From the NCBI RefSeq assembly GCF_045290345.1, contig NZ_CP155447.1, forward strand, positions 9,486,001-9,550,000: DNA of 64,000 nucleotides, read 5' to 3'. This DNA is from Singulisphaera sp045290345. GTDB taxonomy: Bacteria; Planctomycetota; Planctomycetia; Isosphaerales; Isosphaeraceae. Positions 51,487 through 60,778 of this stretch are shown here, piece after piece. Under the pieces are notes generated by a model. That model was not told where the DNA came from. It saw only the letters and a program-made list of their open reading frames with translations, and did no database searches. Numbering within the stretch: the stretch's first letter is position 1; each line of letters opens with the position of its first letter. Made by a program: the position numbers and the translations under genes.

Positions 51487-54400
51487 ATGCTGAATGCGCT
51501 GATTGATTTCAGTCTGAAGAATCGGTTCGTCGTGCTCCTGCTGGGAGGCGTGCTGATTGTCCTCGGAATTCGAGCCGCGGTCTATTTACCGCTGGACGCA
51601 TTCCCCGACACCACTCCGGTCCAGGTCCAGATCAACACAACGGCACCGGAGTTAGCTCCCGAAGAAATCGAACGCCAGATCACTTTCCCTGTCGAGCTGG
51701 CACTCGGTGGGCTGAAGGGGCTCGAGGAAGTGCGTTCAATCTCGAAATTTGGCCTCTCCCAGGTCGTGGCCATCTTCGAGGACGGGATCGACATCTACTT
51801 CGCCCGCCAGCAGATCAACGAGCGGCTGGGCGAGGTCCAGCTTCCCAACGATATCGAACGTCCCACGATGGGTCCCGTCGCCACCGGTCTTGGCGAGGTC
51901 TTCCACTACATCCTCACCAGCGAGAACCCGGAGTATGACCTCGCCGAGCTCAGGTCGATTCAGGATTGGGTGGTTCGCCCTCGCTTGATGCGCGTGCCGG
52001 GGGTTGCGGAAGTGAACCCGTGGGGCGGCCTCGCCAAGCAGTTCGAGGTGCGCGTTGATCCGATCAAACTCGCCAAGTACGGCCTCTCGCTCGACGAGGT
52101 GATTCAGGCGCTCGAGGAGAATAACAAAAACGTCGGTGGCGGGTACATCTTGCGAGCAGGCGAGTCGACCCTGGTTCAAGGTGTCGGTCGCGCCCGATCG
52201 CTCGAAGAGATTGCCAAGATCGTGATCACGGCCCGCGACGGAGTGCCGATCCGGATCGGCGATCTGGGTGAGGTCGCACTGGGCCACCGGATCAGGCGCG
52301 GGGGGGCCACCGCGAATGGCAAAGGAGAGGTAGTCCTTGGGCTCGCCTTCATGCGGATGGGAGAGAACTCGCGCCTCGTCACAATGGCTCTGCATAAAGC
52401 CATGGAAGAGGTCAAGTCCGCGCTCCCGAACGGCGTTGAAATCAGCCCTGTTTATGAGCGGACCCATCTGGTCGACCAGGTTCTCAAGACCGTCGAGCGA
52501 AATCTGTTCGAGGGGGCGCTGCTGGTCATCGCCGTCCTGTTCGCCTTTCTGGGTAACGTCCGTGCCGGGCTGATCGTGGCCTCGGCCATTCCGCTTTCGA
52601 TGCTCTTCGCCGTGACGATGATGGAACGTGTCGGCATCGCCGGGAGCTTGATGAGCCTGGGGGCGATCGACTTCGGACTCGTCGTCGACAGTTCGGTGGT
52701 GATGGTCGAGAACTGCGTCCGGCACCTGACGCTCGACCGGTCGAACCGCTCGAAGCTCGAGGTCATCCGCGAGGCGGCCGTCGAGGTCAGGAAGCCGACG
52801 ATGTTCGGTGAGCTGATCATCATGATTGTCTACTTGCCTGTTCTCACCTTGCAAGGAATCGAAGGGAAGCTGTTCCGGCCGATGGCCCTCACGGTCGTCT
52901 TCGCCCTGGCCGGGTCGATGGTCCTGTCGCTGACTCTGATGCCCGTCCTGGCTTCGCTAGGACTTCCGCGTCAGATGAGGGATCGAGAGACCTGGGTCGA
53001 TCGGATCGCTCACCGACTCTTCCAGCCGCTGCTGAAACTTGGGCTCCGATTCCCCTGGACGACACTCGGGCTCGTTGGATCGATCACGGTCGGTACAACG
53101 ATCCTTGGCCTCACTCTTGGCTCGGAATTTGTGCCTCGGCTCAATGAAGGAACGATCGTCATCAATACGATCCGACTGGCCAGCGTGAGTCTGGAAGAGT
53201 CGCTCGAATATGGCACCAGGATCGAGAATCTCCTGAAAGAATCGTTCCCAGACGAGATCGATCAGATCTGGAGCCGCACCGGAACCGCCGAAGTCGCGAC
53301 CGACCCGATGGGGTTTGAGGTCTCGGACGTCTACATCACGCTCAAGCCGCGTACCCAATGGAAGCAGGCGAAATCGCAGGAGCAACTCGTCGAGGCGATG
53401 GCCAAGCTCACCGAGACACTGCCGGGCATGAGAGCCGTTTATAGCCAACCGATCGAGTTACGGCTCAATGAAATGGTCGCCGGGATCCGGGCCGACCTGG
53501 GGATCAAGCTGTTCGGCGAAGATCTTGAGGTGCTCAAAGATAAAGGAGCCGAGATCGAACGCGTCGTCAAGCAGATCCAAGGCGCCGCGGACGTCAGCAC
53601 CGAGCAGGTCACGGGACTGCCTGTTCTCCGGGTCGAGGTGAACCGCGATGCGCTGGCTCGGCACGGAATCCCAGCGCGGCAGGTCCTCGATACCATCAAG
53701 GCCGCGGGGGGAATCCAGGTTGGCGCGATCCTCGAACACGACCGGCGGTTCCCCCTGGTCGTCCGCCTGCCCATGTCCTATCGGGACGATCCGCGCTCAC
53801 TTGAAAAGATCATGATTGAAACGTCCGCGGGCCAACGACTTCCGCTGACCCGGCTTGCCAGCGTGGTGGAGACGACCGGCCCATCGACCATCCAGCGTGA
53901 GTGGGGGCAGCGGAGAATCGTCGTCCAGTCGAACGTGCGTGGGCGCGACATCGGTTCGTTCGTGGAGGAAGCCCAACAACGCATCGAACGGGAAGTCAGT
54001 CTACCCACCGGATACCATCTCGAATGGGGCGGCCAGTTCGAGAACATGCGCCGCGCCGAACAACGGCTGTTGATCGTCGTTCCGCTGGCACTGGCGCTCG
54101 TCCTCAGCCTGTTGTACCTGACCTTCCATTCGCTTCGCGACGCTCTGATGATCTTCAGTGGCGTTCTCTTCGCGCGAGTGGGCGGTGTGCTGGGTCTCTG
54201 GATCCGTGGGATGCCATTCACGATCTCAGCGGGCGTCGGCTTCGTGGCGCTCGCCGGGGCATCGATGCTGGAGGGCCTGATCCTGGTCAGTTATATCCGA
54301 GACCGCATGGCACACGGCGTCTCGAAACGCGAAGCCATCGAACAAGCGCGGCTCGCCCGACTCCGCCCGGTACTGATGACCGGAGCGGTCGCCGCCCTCG

Positions 54401-54636
54401 GCTTTTTCCCAATGATGCTCTCGACAGGAGTCGGCGCCGAGGTGCAGCGTCCGCTCGCCACCGTCGTCTTTTTCGGGATGGCCTGTGATACGTTCCTGAC
54501 CATGCTCGCGCTTCCTGTCCTCTATCTCCTGTTCGGAAAAGGGCCGGTCGTTCAAGCCAAGGCAGGTGAAACTCAGACCCCGGTCGATGGTATCGAACCA
54601 ATGCGCCTCGAGGCCGCCGGACACGGACTCCCTTGA
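51487..54636 (+). CDS. CusA/CzcA-type heavy-metal efflux RND permease
   Basis: 1,049 aa from ATG 51487 (GTG 51484 alternative), with AAAGGA at 51475-51480 upstream. Twelve membrane helices; first FVVLLLGGVLIVLGIRAAVY, then two large periplasmic porter loops. TM4 carries GAIDFGLVVDSSVVMVENCV, the signature of heavy-metal efflux (HME) RND pumps; CzcA-type porter motif DGIDIYFARQQINERLGEVQ is also visible. It exports metal ions such as Cu(I), Ag(I), Zn, Co or Cd using the proton gradient; the methionine/cysteine relay that would define the ion cannot be judged by eye. Partner adaptor lies directly upstream; no outer-membrane channel (CusC/CzcC) gene follows. Confidence 0.95.
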   Translation: MLNALIDFSLKNRFVVLLLGGVLIVLGIRAAVYLPLDAFPDTTPVQVQINTTAPELAPEEIERQITFPVELALGGLKGLEEVRSISKFGLSQVVAIFEDGIDIYFARQQINERLGEVQLPNDIERPTMGPVATGLGEVFHYILTSENPEYDLAELRSIQDWVVRPRLMRVPGVAEVNPWGGLAKQFEVRVDPIKLAKYGLSLDEVIQALEENNKNVGGGYILRAGESTLVQGVGRARSLEEIAKIVITARDGVPIRIGDLGEVALGHRIRRGGATANGKGEVVLGLAFMRMGENSRLVTMALHKAMEEVKSALPNGVEISPVYERTHLVDQVLKTVERNLFEGALLVIAVLFAFLGNVRAGLIVASAIPLSMLFAVTMMERVGIAGSLMSLGAIDFGLVVDSSVVMVENCVRHLTLDRSNRSKLEVIREAAVEVRKPTMFGELIIMIVYLPVLTLQGIEGKLFRPMALTVVFALAGSMVLSLTLMPVLASLGLPRQMRDRETWVDRIAHRLFQPLLKLGLRFPWTTLGLVGSITVGTTILGLTLGSEFVPRLNEGTIVINTIRLASVSLEESLEYGTRIENLLKESFPDEIDQIWSRTGTAEVATDPMGFEVSDVYITLKPRTQWKQAKSQEQLVEAMAKLTETLPGMRAVYSQPIELRLNEMVAGIRADLGIKLFGEDLEVLKDKGAEIERVVKQIQGAADVSTEQVTGLPVLRVEVNRDALARHGIPARQVLDTIKAAGGIQVGAILEHDRRFPLVVRLPMSYRDDPRSLEKIMIETSAGQRLPLTRLASVVETTGPSTIQREWGQRRIVVQSNVRGRDIGSFVEEAQQRIEREVSLPTGYHLEWGGQFENMRRAEQRLLIVVPLALALVLSLLYLTFHSLRDALMIFSGVLFARVGGVLGLWIRGMPFTISAGVGFVALAGASMLEGLILVSYIRDRMAHGVSKREAIEQARLARLRPVLMTGAVAALGFFPMMLSTGVGAEVQRPLATVVFFGMACDTFLTMLALPVLYLLFGKGPVVQAKAGETQTPVDGIEPMRLEAAGHGLP

Positions 54637-54681
54637 TTTCCTGCTCGCAAACCGCGGCCCGAGGTAGGCTGCTGGGCGCCT

Positions 54682-54744
54682 CGGGTTGGAATGAGGTGGT
54701 AACTCAACACCACGAGCTTCTGCTCGCGAGCTCATTCCAACCCG
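54682..54744. repeat. Inverted repeat with two internal hairpins (cloverleaf-like)
   Basis: CGGGTTGGAATGAG at 54682-54695 pairs perfectly with CTCATTCCAACCCG at 54731-54744. Inside, GTGGT pairs with ACCAC and GAGC with GCTC, so the sequence can fold as a three-way junction. It lies about 45 bases after the CusA-type gene. Confidence 0.6.
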
Positions 54745-54820
54745 TGACACCAAGAGGATGATTTCAGCAAACAAACATTAATAATATTTTTAATACATTA
54801 AACATATTTATGTCTTCGAC

Positions 54821-54850
54821 TTTGCCGAATCGTTCGCTCGATTCGGCAAA
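54821..54850. terminator. 12-bp perfect hairpin between convergent genes
   Basis: TTTGCCGAATCG at 54821-54832 pairs with CGATTCGGCAAA at 54839-54850 around a 6-base loop, between the pump gene (plus) and the EF-hand gene (minus). Preceded by a very AT-rich stretch (54778-54815). A bidirectional terminator is plausible. The remainder of 54637-55197 has no gene. Confidence 0.5.
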
Positions 54851-55197
54851 GGTAAACCCGTCGCGAATTAGACACTGTCGCCACGTTACCGGGCTTTCCA
54901 CCCGGGTCCGTCAAGCCTGTGCCGTTGTCACGGTGTCAAACGAGCCAGCCCTTGTGAAGGCCCAAATCCAGGGAGGGTGAAACTGGCTCAGACAATTCGC
55001 TTGATGAGCAAATCATAACGTTACGTCGAGTCGACCCAGCGATGACCTGAAACCTACCGCTCAAGTCAACGCGGTAAGGAGTCCGACAGGTTGTCGCAAT
55101 TTCGAGGGCCTGAAACGCCTCGGAATCGGACAATCCTGTCGGCCCACTCTGAGGCAGAGACGCTCAATTCAGGCAACGCCAGCTTATGCGTTCCCCG

Positions 55198-55791
55198 TTA
55201 CTGAGGTCGGTCGACGGGAGGGCGAGGCCGGCCAAGCCCACCGCGACCGCCGGGGCCGCCGGGACCGCCAGGACCGCCAGGGCCACGTTCGCGAATTTGC
55301 TTGAGCAGAGCCTTCTGTTCGTCATTCAGAATCTTTGCGAGTGAGGCATCGACCTCTTTTTGAAGGTCAGCGACTTGCTTCTTCTGGTCGGCGGAGAGTT
55401 CTAGCCGGTCCTGGAGCATGGGGGGGAGGACATCACCCGGGCGCATACCTCCCCTCATGAATCCACCTGGCCCGCCGCCGGGGGGGCCACCGAAACCGCC
55501 GGCCGGTTCCTTGCTCGCCAGGGTGGCGAGTTCTTCTTTGGTGACGGAGCCATCCTTGTCTCCATCCGCCCGGTCGAAGAGTCGGTGCAACCGCTCATCG
55601 GTGACTTCGGGCTTCGTGAGCACCCCATCCTTGTCCTTGTCAAATACCAACATCCGGGCCACAAGGTCGTCGGTGTTGCCCACACCTGGTGCCCCCTCTC
55701 GACCATGGCCAGGGCCTTGCGCTGTCGCAATCGACGCCGAGGCCACAACCAATAGCCCTATCGCTGAAGACTTCCAGAATTGTGCTCGCAT
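55198..55791 (-). CDS. Exported EF-hand protein
   Basis: 197 aa, ATG 55791. Signal peptide about 1-25 (SSAIGLLVVASASIATAQ). Two EF-hand loops: DKDKDGVLTKPE and DGDKDGSVTKEE, both with Asp at positions 1, 3, 5 and Glu at 12, so calcium binding is expected. A Gly/Pro-rich linker (GGFGGPPGGGPGGF), a helical region (LSADQKKQVADLQKEVDASL) resembling a Spy/CpxP-type helix, and a GPGG-rich tail follow. Typical of planctomycete secreted EF-hand proteins. It is the last gene of a minus-strand run after the dioxygenase. Confidence 0.88.
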   Translation of the reverse strand: MRAQFWKSSAIGLLVVASASIATAQGPGHGREGAPGVGNTDDLVARMLVFDKDKDGVLTKPEVTDERLHRLFDRADGDKDGSVTKEELATLASKEPAGGFGGPPGGGPGGFMRGGMRPGDVLPPMLQDRLELSADQKKQVADLQKEVDASLAKILNDEQKALLKQIRERGPGGPGGPGGPGGRGGLGRPRPPVDRPQ

Positions 55792-55844
55792 CTATGTTCT
55801 TTGCTCCTGCCTGATGGTGAGTTGAAGTCCGCAAGGTCTCGCCG

Positions 55845-56549
55845 TCAACGGGACGTGACCGGTCTCGGCCGAAACGACTTCTCGTCGGGAGTCTGGCCGA
55901 TGACCATGTCGAAGTGAGCGGCCAATTCTCCAATCTTGGAATCCTTGATTGGTTTAAAATCGACCATCAGTAGTTCACGATCAAAGACTCCGATTCCCCC
56001 GCGCACCACACCATCGACCTCATTCCCTGGATGGCCGGCGATGTTCAGTTGGGTGGTCAGAATCTCCCGGCCCCCCTTCTTGACCATGAGATGGATGTGG
56101 GGCGCAGGCCGACCGGGGTACGGAACTGGCTTGATTGTCCGGAAGTAGTATTCTCCGGTCGACCCGGTCGTGAACCGGCCGAAACCCTGGAAGTTCCTGT
56201 CTTGCTGATCCTTCTTGCCGTCACTATCGGCCGTGTGCAAATAGACCTGGTTTGCGTCGCACTGCCAGATCTCGATCGTCGCGTTGCGAATCGGAGAGCC
56301 GGTCGCATCAAGGATACGACCGGTGAGGTGGGTGATCTCCCCTACCGCAGGTGTAATCCCATCATTGACGATGATCAAATCATTGTCTGTGTCCAGGGGG
56401 AGACGATCCGGGTAAAACGGGCCTTCCGTTCGAGATGGAGTGAGTGCGAGTTGCTCGGCAAACAGCCCACGCGTTGTGAAAAAGGCAGCGCCCGCCGTGA
56501 CCGCGCCAAGAAATGCACGCCGACTCTGAGCGGAATATTCACGACTCAT
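55845..56549 (-). CDS. Intradiol ring-cleavage dioxygenase-like protein, Tat-exported
   Basis: 234 aa, ATG 56549 with GAGAGGG upstream on the minus strand. A Tat signal is seen (SRRAFLGAVTAGAAFF). The core matches protocatechuate/catechol intradiol dioxygenases: EGPFYPDRLPLDTDNDLI, LTGRILDATGSPIRNATIEI, WQCDANQVYLHTADSD, then GEYYFRTIKPVPYPGRPAPH and IHLMVKKGGREILTTQL. The Tyr and His residues in these blocks provide the Fe(III) site (Tyr, Tyr, His, His). Such enzymes open catechol rings between the hydroxyls. A periplasmic form in a cluster with Gly-rich proteins is typical of planctomycetes; the natural substrate is unknown. Confidence 0.93.
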   Translation of the reverse strand: MSREYSAQSRRAFLGAVTAGAAFFTTRGLFAEQLALTPSRTEGPFYPDRLPLDTDNDLIIVNDGITPAVGEITHLTGRILDATGSPIRNATIEIWQCDANQVYLHTADSDGKKDQQDRNFQGFGRFTTGSTGEYYFRTIKPVPYPGRPAPHIHLMVKKGGREILTTQLNIAGHPGNEVDGVVRGGIGVFDRELLMVDFKPIKDSKIGELAAHFDMVIGQTPDEKSFRPRPVTSR

Positions 56550-56613
56550 CAATAATCCCTCTCACCGATGATTCAAAAACTCCTCAGGGAAATTCTGTCA
56601 CAAACGATAAAGC

Positions 56614-57780
56614 TCAAGTCTCCTCCGCCGGGCGTGTGCGCTCATTCGTGGAGGGTCCTTGTGGTCGCCCACCACCGGGGCCACCAGGGCCACCAGGGCC
56701 TCCAGGACCGCCGGGGCCGCCCGGGCCGCCGGGAGCGATCTTCGAGAAGTCGAACGGCTTGCCGAGCAGTTTCTCGTAGGCGGTCTTTTGCGTTGAGGTG
56801 AGGACCTCGTCGATCTTCTCGGTAGCCGCGGCGCGTGTTTTCTCTTGCGCTTCGCGCATCTTGGCAATCTGGGCTCGAAATTCAGGGCTGTCGAAGTTCG
56901 GGCGGCCGCCTTGAGGTCCGCCTGCGCCACGGGGCCGTCCACCACCAGGTTCTCCTCCTCTCCCGGTCGGTGTTCCGTTCCCCGCAGGCGAATTGGTTTC
57001 CCCTGTCGCGTCCGCGACTCCCTCGCCACCGGGGGCCCGACCTCCTCGAGAGTTCGGTCCGTCAGGAGCAGTCCCATCTCCAGGTGCACGATTTCGGCCA
57101 CCACGTTGCCTGCCGTTCGCTGCCGGGTCGCCCTCGCCACCCCCCGGAGGTCCGCCGCCGCCAGGCGGTCGGGGCATGGAACGGGCCATCTCCGAGCGCA
57201 TTTCATCGACAATGGTTTTGACCTTCTTACTCTGCGCCGTTGTCAGTTTGACCTTGGCCGCAATCTCTTTGCGGGCAAGCGCCAATGGTCCTTCACGCTG
57301 GAGTTCGAGTTGGGCCAACCGGTCTTTCTGCCGCTTCGTAAGTGACTTGGTGATCGTCGCTTCAACCTCACGTTGCATGTCGAACATTGCCGACATTCTC
57401 TCTCGCGGATCGCCTCCCTGGTCGCCCGAATCAGCAAAAAGCTCGCGTCGCTTCGCGGCCATCGACGCGGTCAGCCGTTTGATCTGCGACTCTTGCTTTG
57501 CAGTGAGGCCAAGATCCTCCTGAACCGCTTCGGACATGATGAGTGAACGGCCACCGGGGCCACCGGGGCCACCGAAGCCACCGAAGCCACCGAAGCCACC
57601 GAAGCCACCGGGGCCACCAAAGCCGCCCTGGCCACCTTGGCCGCCCTGGCCGCCCTGGCCGCCCTGGCCGCCCTGGCCGCCCTGGCCGCCGGGCCCCTGA
57701 GCACTCGCTGTGGCTATCGTCAATGCCAGAGTCAGGCTCACGGCCAAAACTCTGCCTGTTCGCCAAGGCAACGATCCCAT
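56614..57780 (-). CDS. Gly-rich exported protein with helical domains, hypothetical
   Basis: 388 aa, ATG 57780. Signal peptide about 1-28 (VLAVSLTLALTIATASAQ). A GGQ/GFGG repeat (29-75), a helical segment (SEAVQEDLGLTAKQESQIKR to KLTTAQSKKVKTIVDEMRSE), a Pro/Gly linker, a second helical block (FRAQIAKMREAQEKTRAAAT, EVLTSTQKTAYEKLLGKPFD) and a GPGG tail. The repeated 'L(T/S)..Q...(I/V)..L' helices recall Spy/CpxP-like periplasmic chaperone helices and the similar region of the EF-hand protein at 55198. Role unknown. Separated from the dioxygenase gene by about 65 bp and probably co-transcribed. Confidence 0.85.
   Translation of the reverse strand: MGSLPWRTGRVLAVSLTLALTIATASAQGPGGQGGQGGQGGQGGQGGQGGQGGFGGPGGFGGFGGFGGFGGPGGPGGRSLIMSEAVQEDLGLTAKQESQIKRLTASMAAKRRELFADSGDQGGDPRERMSAMFDMQREVEATITKSLTKRQKDRLAQLELQREGPLALARKEIAAKVKLTTAQSKKVKTIVDEMRSEMARSMPRPPGGGGPPGGGEGDPAANGRQRGGRNRAPGDGTAPDGPNSRGGRAPGGEGVADATGETNSPAGNGTPTGRGGEPGGGRPRGAGGPQGGRPNFDSPEFRAQIAKMREAQEKTRAAATEKIDEVLTSTQKTAYEKLLGKPFDFSKIAPGGPGGPGGPGGPGGPGGPGGGRPQGPSTNERTRPAEET
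57540..57712. repeat. Low-complexity tandem repeats coding Gly-rich sequence
   Basis: Runs of 9-base units (ccgccctgg and ccaccgaag/ccaccgggg) code for GGQ and GFG repeats near the N-terminus of the Gly-rich protein. Copy number is likely to vary between strains. Confidence 0.85.
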
Positions 57781-57915
57781 CGTGCTAATCTCCTTGAATT
57801 AGAATAAACGGATGCGAAAGTGAGATTCAACGCAAGAGATGTCGTTAAATCGCGAAAACCTTCAAAGCCCCTTTGCTTTGAATGCAGGCGGATCTTTCCT
57901 CGTTCCACCGGACTT

Positions 57916-60573
57916 TCAAGGCGATTCCGCTTCACTCGGTGTGGAGGATCGAGCGGAATTTCTGAAAGGAGGCCGGGAGCCGGGCCCCTGACGTGGCGGA
58001 AAACCACGCGGCCGAGCCCGAGCGACTGCCGCCCAGCGGTTGATTTCCTCGGCTCGCTCGGTATCGCCCAGCATCGTGAACGCCTCAGCCAAATTCTCGA
58101 ACGACTCGGGAGGGGGTGAAAACATCGAGTCGCCCTCCGAGAGCACTCGAAGGTCAGCCAACGCGTCATTGAGGAGTCGCCGAGTCTCCTCATTGCGACC
58201 TCGTTGAAATTGGAGCAGTGCCAGAGCCTCTTCAGTGAACGCACGGTCGAGGCGGGCACGCCTGGAATTCTGGGAGAGCTGGATCAGCGAGCCTCCCAAG
58301 GAAATCGCTCGCTCATAACATTCTGAAGCCGCGTCAAACTGCTTCCGTCGTTGCAGCACGGCGCCGAGCTTGGCATAGACGTGCACGCGTTCCTGAATGT
58401 AGCCCAGATTCTTGGGAGATTCGTCACCAAGTTGATCGATCAGGACCTGAGCCTTGCGGAATCGTTTCTCGAGGCGTTCAAGTTCGGTTGGAGGTGCGGA
58501 CCAAGGGTCGGCCATGATGTAGGTTTCGACCAGCTTGGAGCGATACTCAGGTACGTCGGGGAATTGAACGATCAACTCCTCGAACATGTCGATCGCGCGT
58601 TGGTAGGCCGACTCGGCCTCCTGATCGCGACCTAGCCTGGAATAGAGTGCCCCGACCTTCCGGTAGGCCCACGCCGCTTCGCCCTGAAGTCTTGGATTCG
58701 TCGCATTGCGCTGGGCGAATCTGTCATAGAACATAAGCACGCTCTCAAGCAATGTGCTGTCCTCCTGAGGCCCTCCCGGGCGAGGTGGCCCAAGAGAAGT
58801 GTCGTCCGACAGTGCCCGACGATCGAATGCGCCACTGGACCGTCGCTGAATCACGAGAGGGCGGCCGAACCCTTCGCCTGGGGGCGGAGGACCCAGGTTC
58901 GTCTTGTGCTGCACGTGAGGGAGTCCCGGCGGTGGAGGAAGGAGATAACGGTCGTTGGCTGCGAGCTTCTCGAACAGTTCTTCAAAGACCTCGAGCGAGA
59001 GCGCGACGTTCTCTTCCGCACGTTGTGTGGCCTCGCGTGCTTGTCGCGTCGCGATTTCGGCCTCCGTCCGACGCGCTTGCTCTCCTTTGAGGGCCTGGGT
59101 TGTCATGACGTACCCCGTCCAGCCCACCACGGCGGCGAGCAGGACGGCCGCCGCGGCCGTGATCGCGAGCACCGCAGTCGTGCGGTTGCGCCGGCTCCAG
59201 CGACGAGTTCGCTCGGTCAGGCTCGCGCGGCGCGCGAGAATCGGGCGATCCTCGAGGAACCGGCGCAAGTCCTCCGCCAGGGCAACGGCTGAGGGATACC
59301 GATGGAGGGGATCCTTCTCGATCGCCTTATGCACGATCGTTTCCAGGTCCCTTGGGATTGTCGGATCCCGTTTTCGAAGGCGAAGCGGCTCCTCGACGTG
59401 GACCTGCCGGATCAACTTATTGCGATCGCCCCCCTCGAACGCAGGGACACGAGCCAGGAGCTCGTACAAGGTCAGCCCCAACGCATACACATCGGAGAGG
59501 GCGTCGCAATGGCCGTGGAACCGCTCGGGAGCCATGTAGCGAATCGTTCCGACGATATCGCCGGTATGGGTCAGATCCTCGTCCGCCTTAGCCTTGGCCA
59601 GTCCAAAATCTGTGACCCAGGGCGTACCATGGTTATCGAGCAGGATGTTCGAGGGCTTGATGTCCCGGTGGAGGATCCCCTGCTCATGGGCGTACCCCAG
59701 CGCCTCGGCCACGAGGGCACCGATGCGGCCGATGCTGCGGGCATAACTCGATCCCGTTTCGCTCGCGACCGAGAGTGCGGTTGGTCCCGCGACAACCGAT
59801 GGGTCACTGGAGTCTGGGTTAGGGAACGGCGGCTCGGTCGCTTTGTTTTGGTCAGGCTCCGCGAACCAACCAGGACGCCCATCCAAGAGCGAGAGTGCCG
59901 CGCTCGCCGATGGACCACCAACGGGCTCCTGGGGCGGTGGTGATGCGGACTGCCCCATCCTCGAGGCTTGCAGCCGCCTCACATCGTCGAGCACTTCATC
60001 GAGTCCCGCGCCCAGGATGAATTGCATGACGTAGTAGTGGACTCCGTCCACTTCCCCGACCCCAAAGACCGGGACAATATTCGTATGATGCAGCCGCGCG
60101 GCCGCCTTGGCCTCGCGATGAAACCGGGCCAATCGCTTCGGGTCGAGCAGTGACGGCGATCCCAAGACCTTCAGCGCCACTCGGCGACTCAATGATTCCT
60201 GTTCCGCCTCATAGACAACCCCCATCCCACCGCGACCGACCTCACGAATGATGCGGAAATCGCCTAGACGATCCATGCTGAGTCCGCGGGTTGGTCGCAG
60301 ACCAACGACGAACGAATTGGTGAGGTCATCAGCTCTCGGCTTGAGTTCCTCAACCACCATCAATGCCGGGAAGAATGCACGAATCTGATCGGCCAGTTCC
60401 GGATACTTATCCGCATATTCGGCGACGGTCGGACGTTCACCGCGGGCGCGGCGGTCGAGGAATTCCTCGGCGAGCCCTCCTAACTGGTTCCCGTCTGAAA
60501 ACGAGTCATTCATCGCAGTGTCCGAAAAAGCAAGCTCATGCGTGGGTGCGACCCCCAGCGGAGTTGGGGCCAT
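57916..60573 (-). CDS. Ser/Thr protein kinase with TPR-like C-terminal region
   Basis: 885 aa from ATG 60573 (ATG 60513 is a possible later start; a TTG at 60630 is less likely). An N-terminal acidic segment includes the planctomycete 'RPTVAEYADKYPELADQIRA' block, then a PknB-like kinase domain (about 105-420): G-loop VGRGGMGVVYEAE, VALKVLG, catalytic loop HRDIKPSNILLD, DFGLAKAKAD, APERFHG. A 90-residue insertion rich in Pro/Ser lies between the lobes. One membrane helix (about 490-512; LAITAAAAVLLAAVVGW) and TPR-like repeats in the C-terminal half (RDQEAESAYQRAIDMFEELI, AASECYERAISLGGSL) follow. It lies just downstream of an ECF sigma gene on the same strand, a common planctomycete pairing that may link phosphorylation to sigma activity (inference). 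Confidence 0.95.
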   Translation of the reverse strand: MAPTPLGVAPTHELAFSDTAMNDSFSDGNQLGGLAEEFLDRRARGERPTVAEYADKYPELADQIRAFFPALMVVEELKPRADDLTNSFVVGLRPTRGLSMDRLGDFRIIREVGRGGMGVVYEAEQESLSRRVALKVLGSPSLLDPKRLARFHREAKAAARLHHTNIVPVFGVGEVDGVHYYVMQFILGAGLDEVLDDVRRLQASRMGQSASPPPQEPVGGPSASAALSLLDGRPGWFAEPDQNKATEPPFPNPDSSDPSVVAGPTALSVASETGSSYARSIGRIGALVAEALGYAHEQGILHRDIKPSNILLDNHGTPWVTDFGLAKAKADEDLTHTGDIVGTIRYMAPERFHGHCDALSDVYALGLTLYELLARVPAFEGGDRNKLIRQVHVEEPLRLRKRDPTIPRDLETIVHKAIEKDPLHRYPSAVALAEDLRRFLEDRPILARRASLTERTRRWSRRNRTTAVLAITAAAAVLLAAVVGWTGYVMTTQALKGEQARRTEAEIATRQAREATQRAEENVALSLEVFEELFEKLAANDRYLLPPPPGLPHVQHKTNLGPPPPGEGFGRPLVIQRRSSGAFDRRALSDDTSLGPPRPGGPQEDSTLLESVLMFYDRFAQRNATNPRLQGEAAWAYRKVGALYSRLGRDQEAESAYQRAIDMFEELIVQFPDVPEYRSKLVETYIMADPWSAPPTELERLEKRFRKAQVLIDQLGDESPKNLGYIQERVHVYAKLGAVLQRRKQFDAASECYERAISLGGSLIQLSQNSRRARLDRAFTEEALALLQFQRGRNEETRRLLNDALADLRVLSEGDSMFSPPPESFENLAEAFTMLGDTERAEEINRWAAVARARPRGFPPRQGPGSRPPFRNSARSSTPSEAESP

Positions 60574-60778
60574 TGCTTCAGAAGACCTCAGCCCACCGCG
60601 ACGGTCAAGCGTCTGAAATGCGCCTGGCAATTCGTGTGAAGAGGCCGACGATGGTTTGGAATGAGTCCAGCGTGAATTCGCGGACCATCATCAGCTCGGG
60701 ACCACTCGAGATCATCCGAAACCACGGGACTGAGCCAGCGATGAATTCTCATGAAAGTAGCCCCCATTGCTTCCTCAG

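Noticed and set aside
56568..56801. Plus-strand GHQGHQ-type frames opposite the Gly-rich genes
   Set aside because: Pure by-products of GPGG-coding repeats on the other strand.
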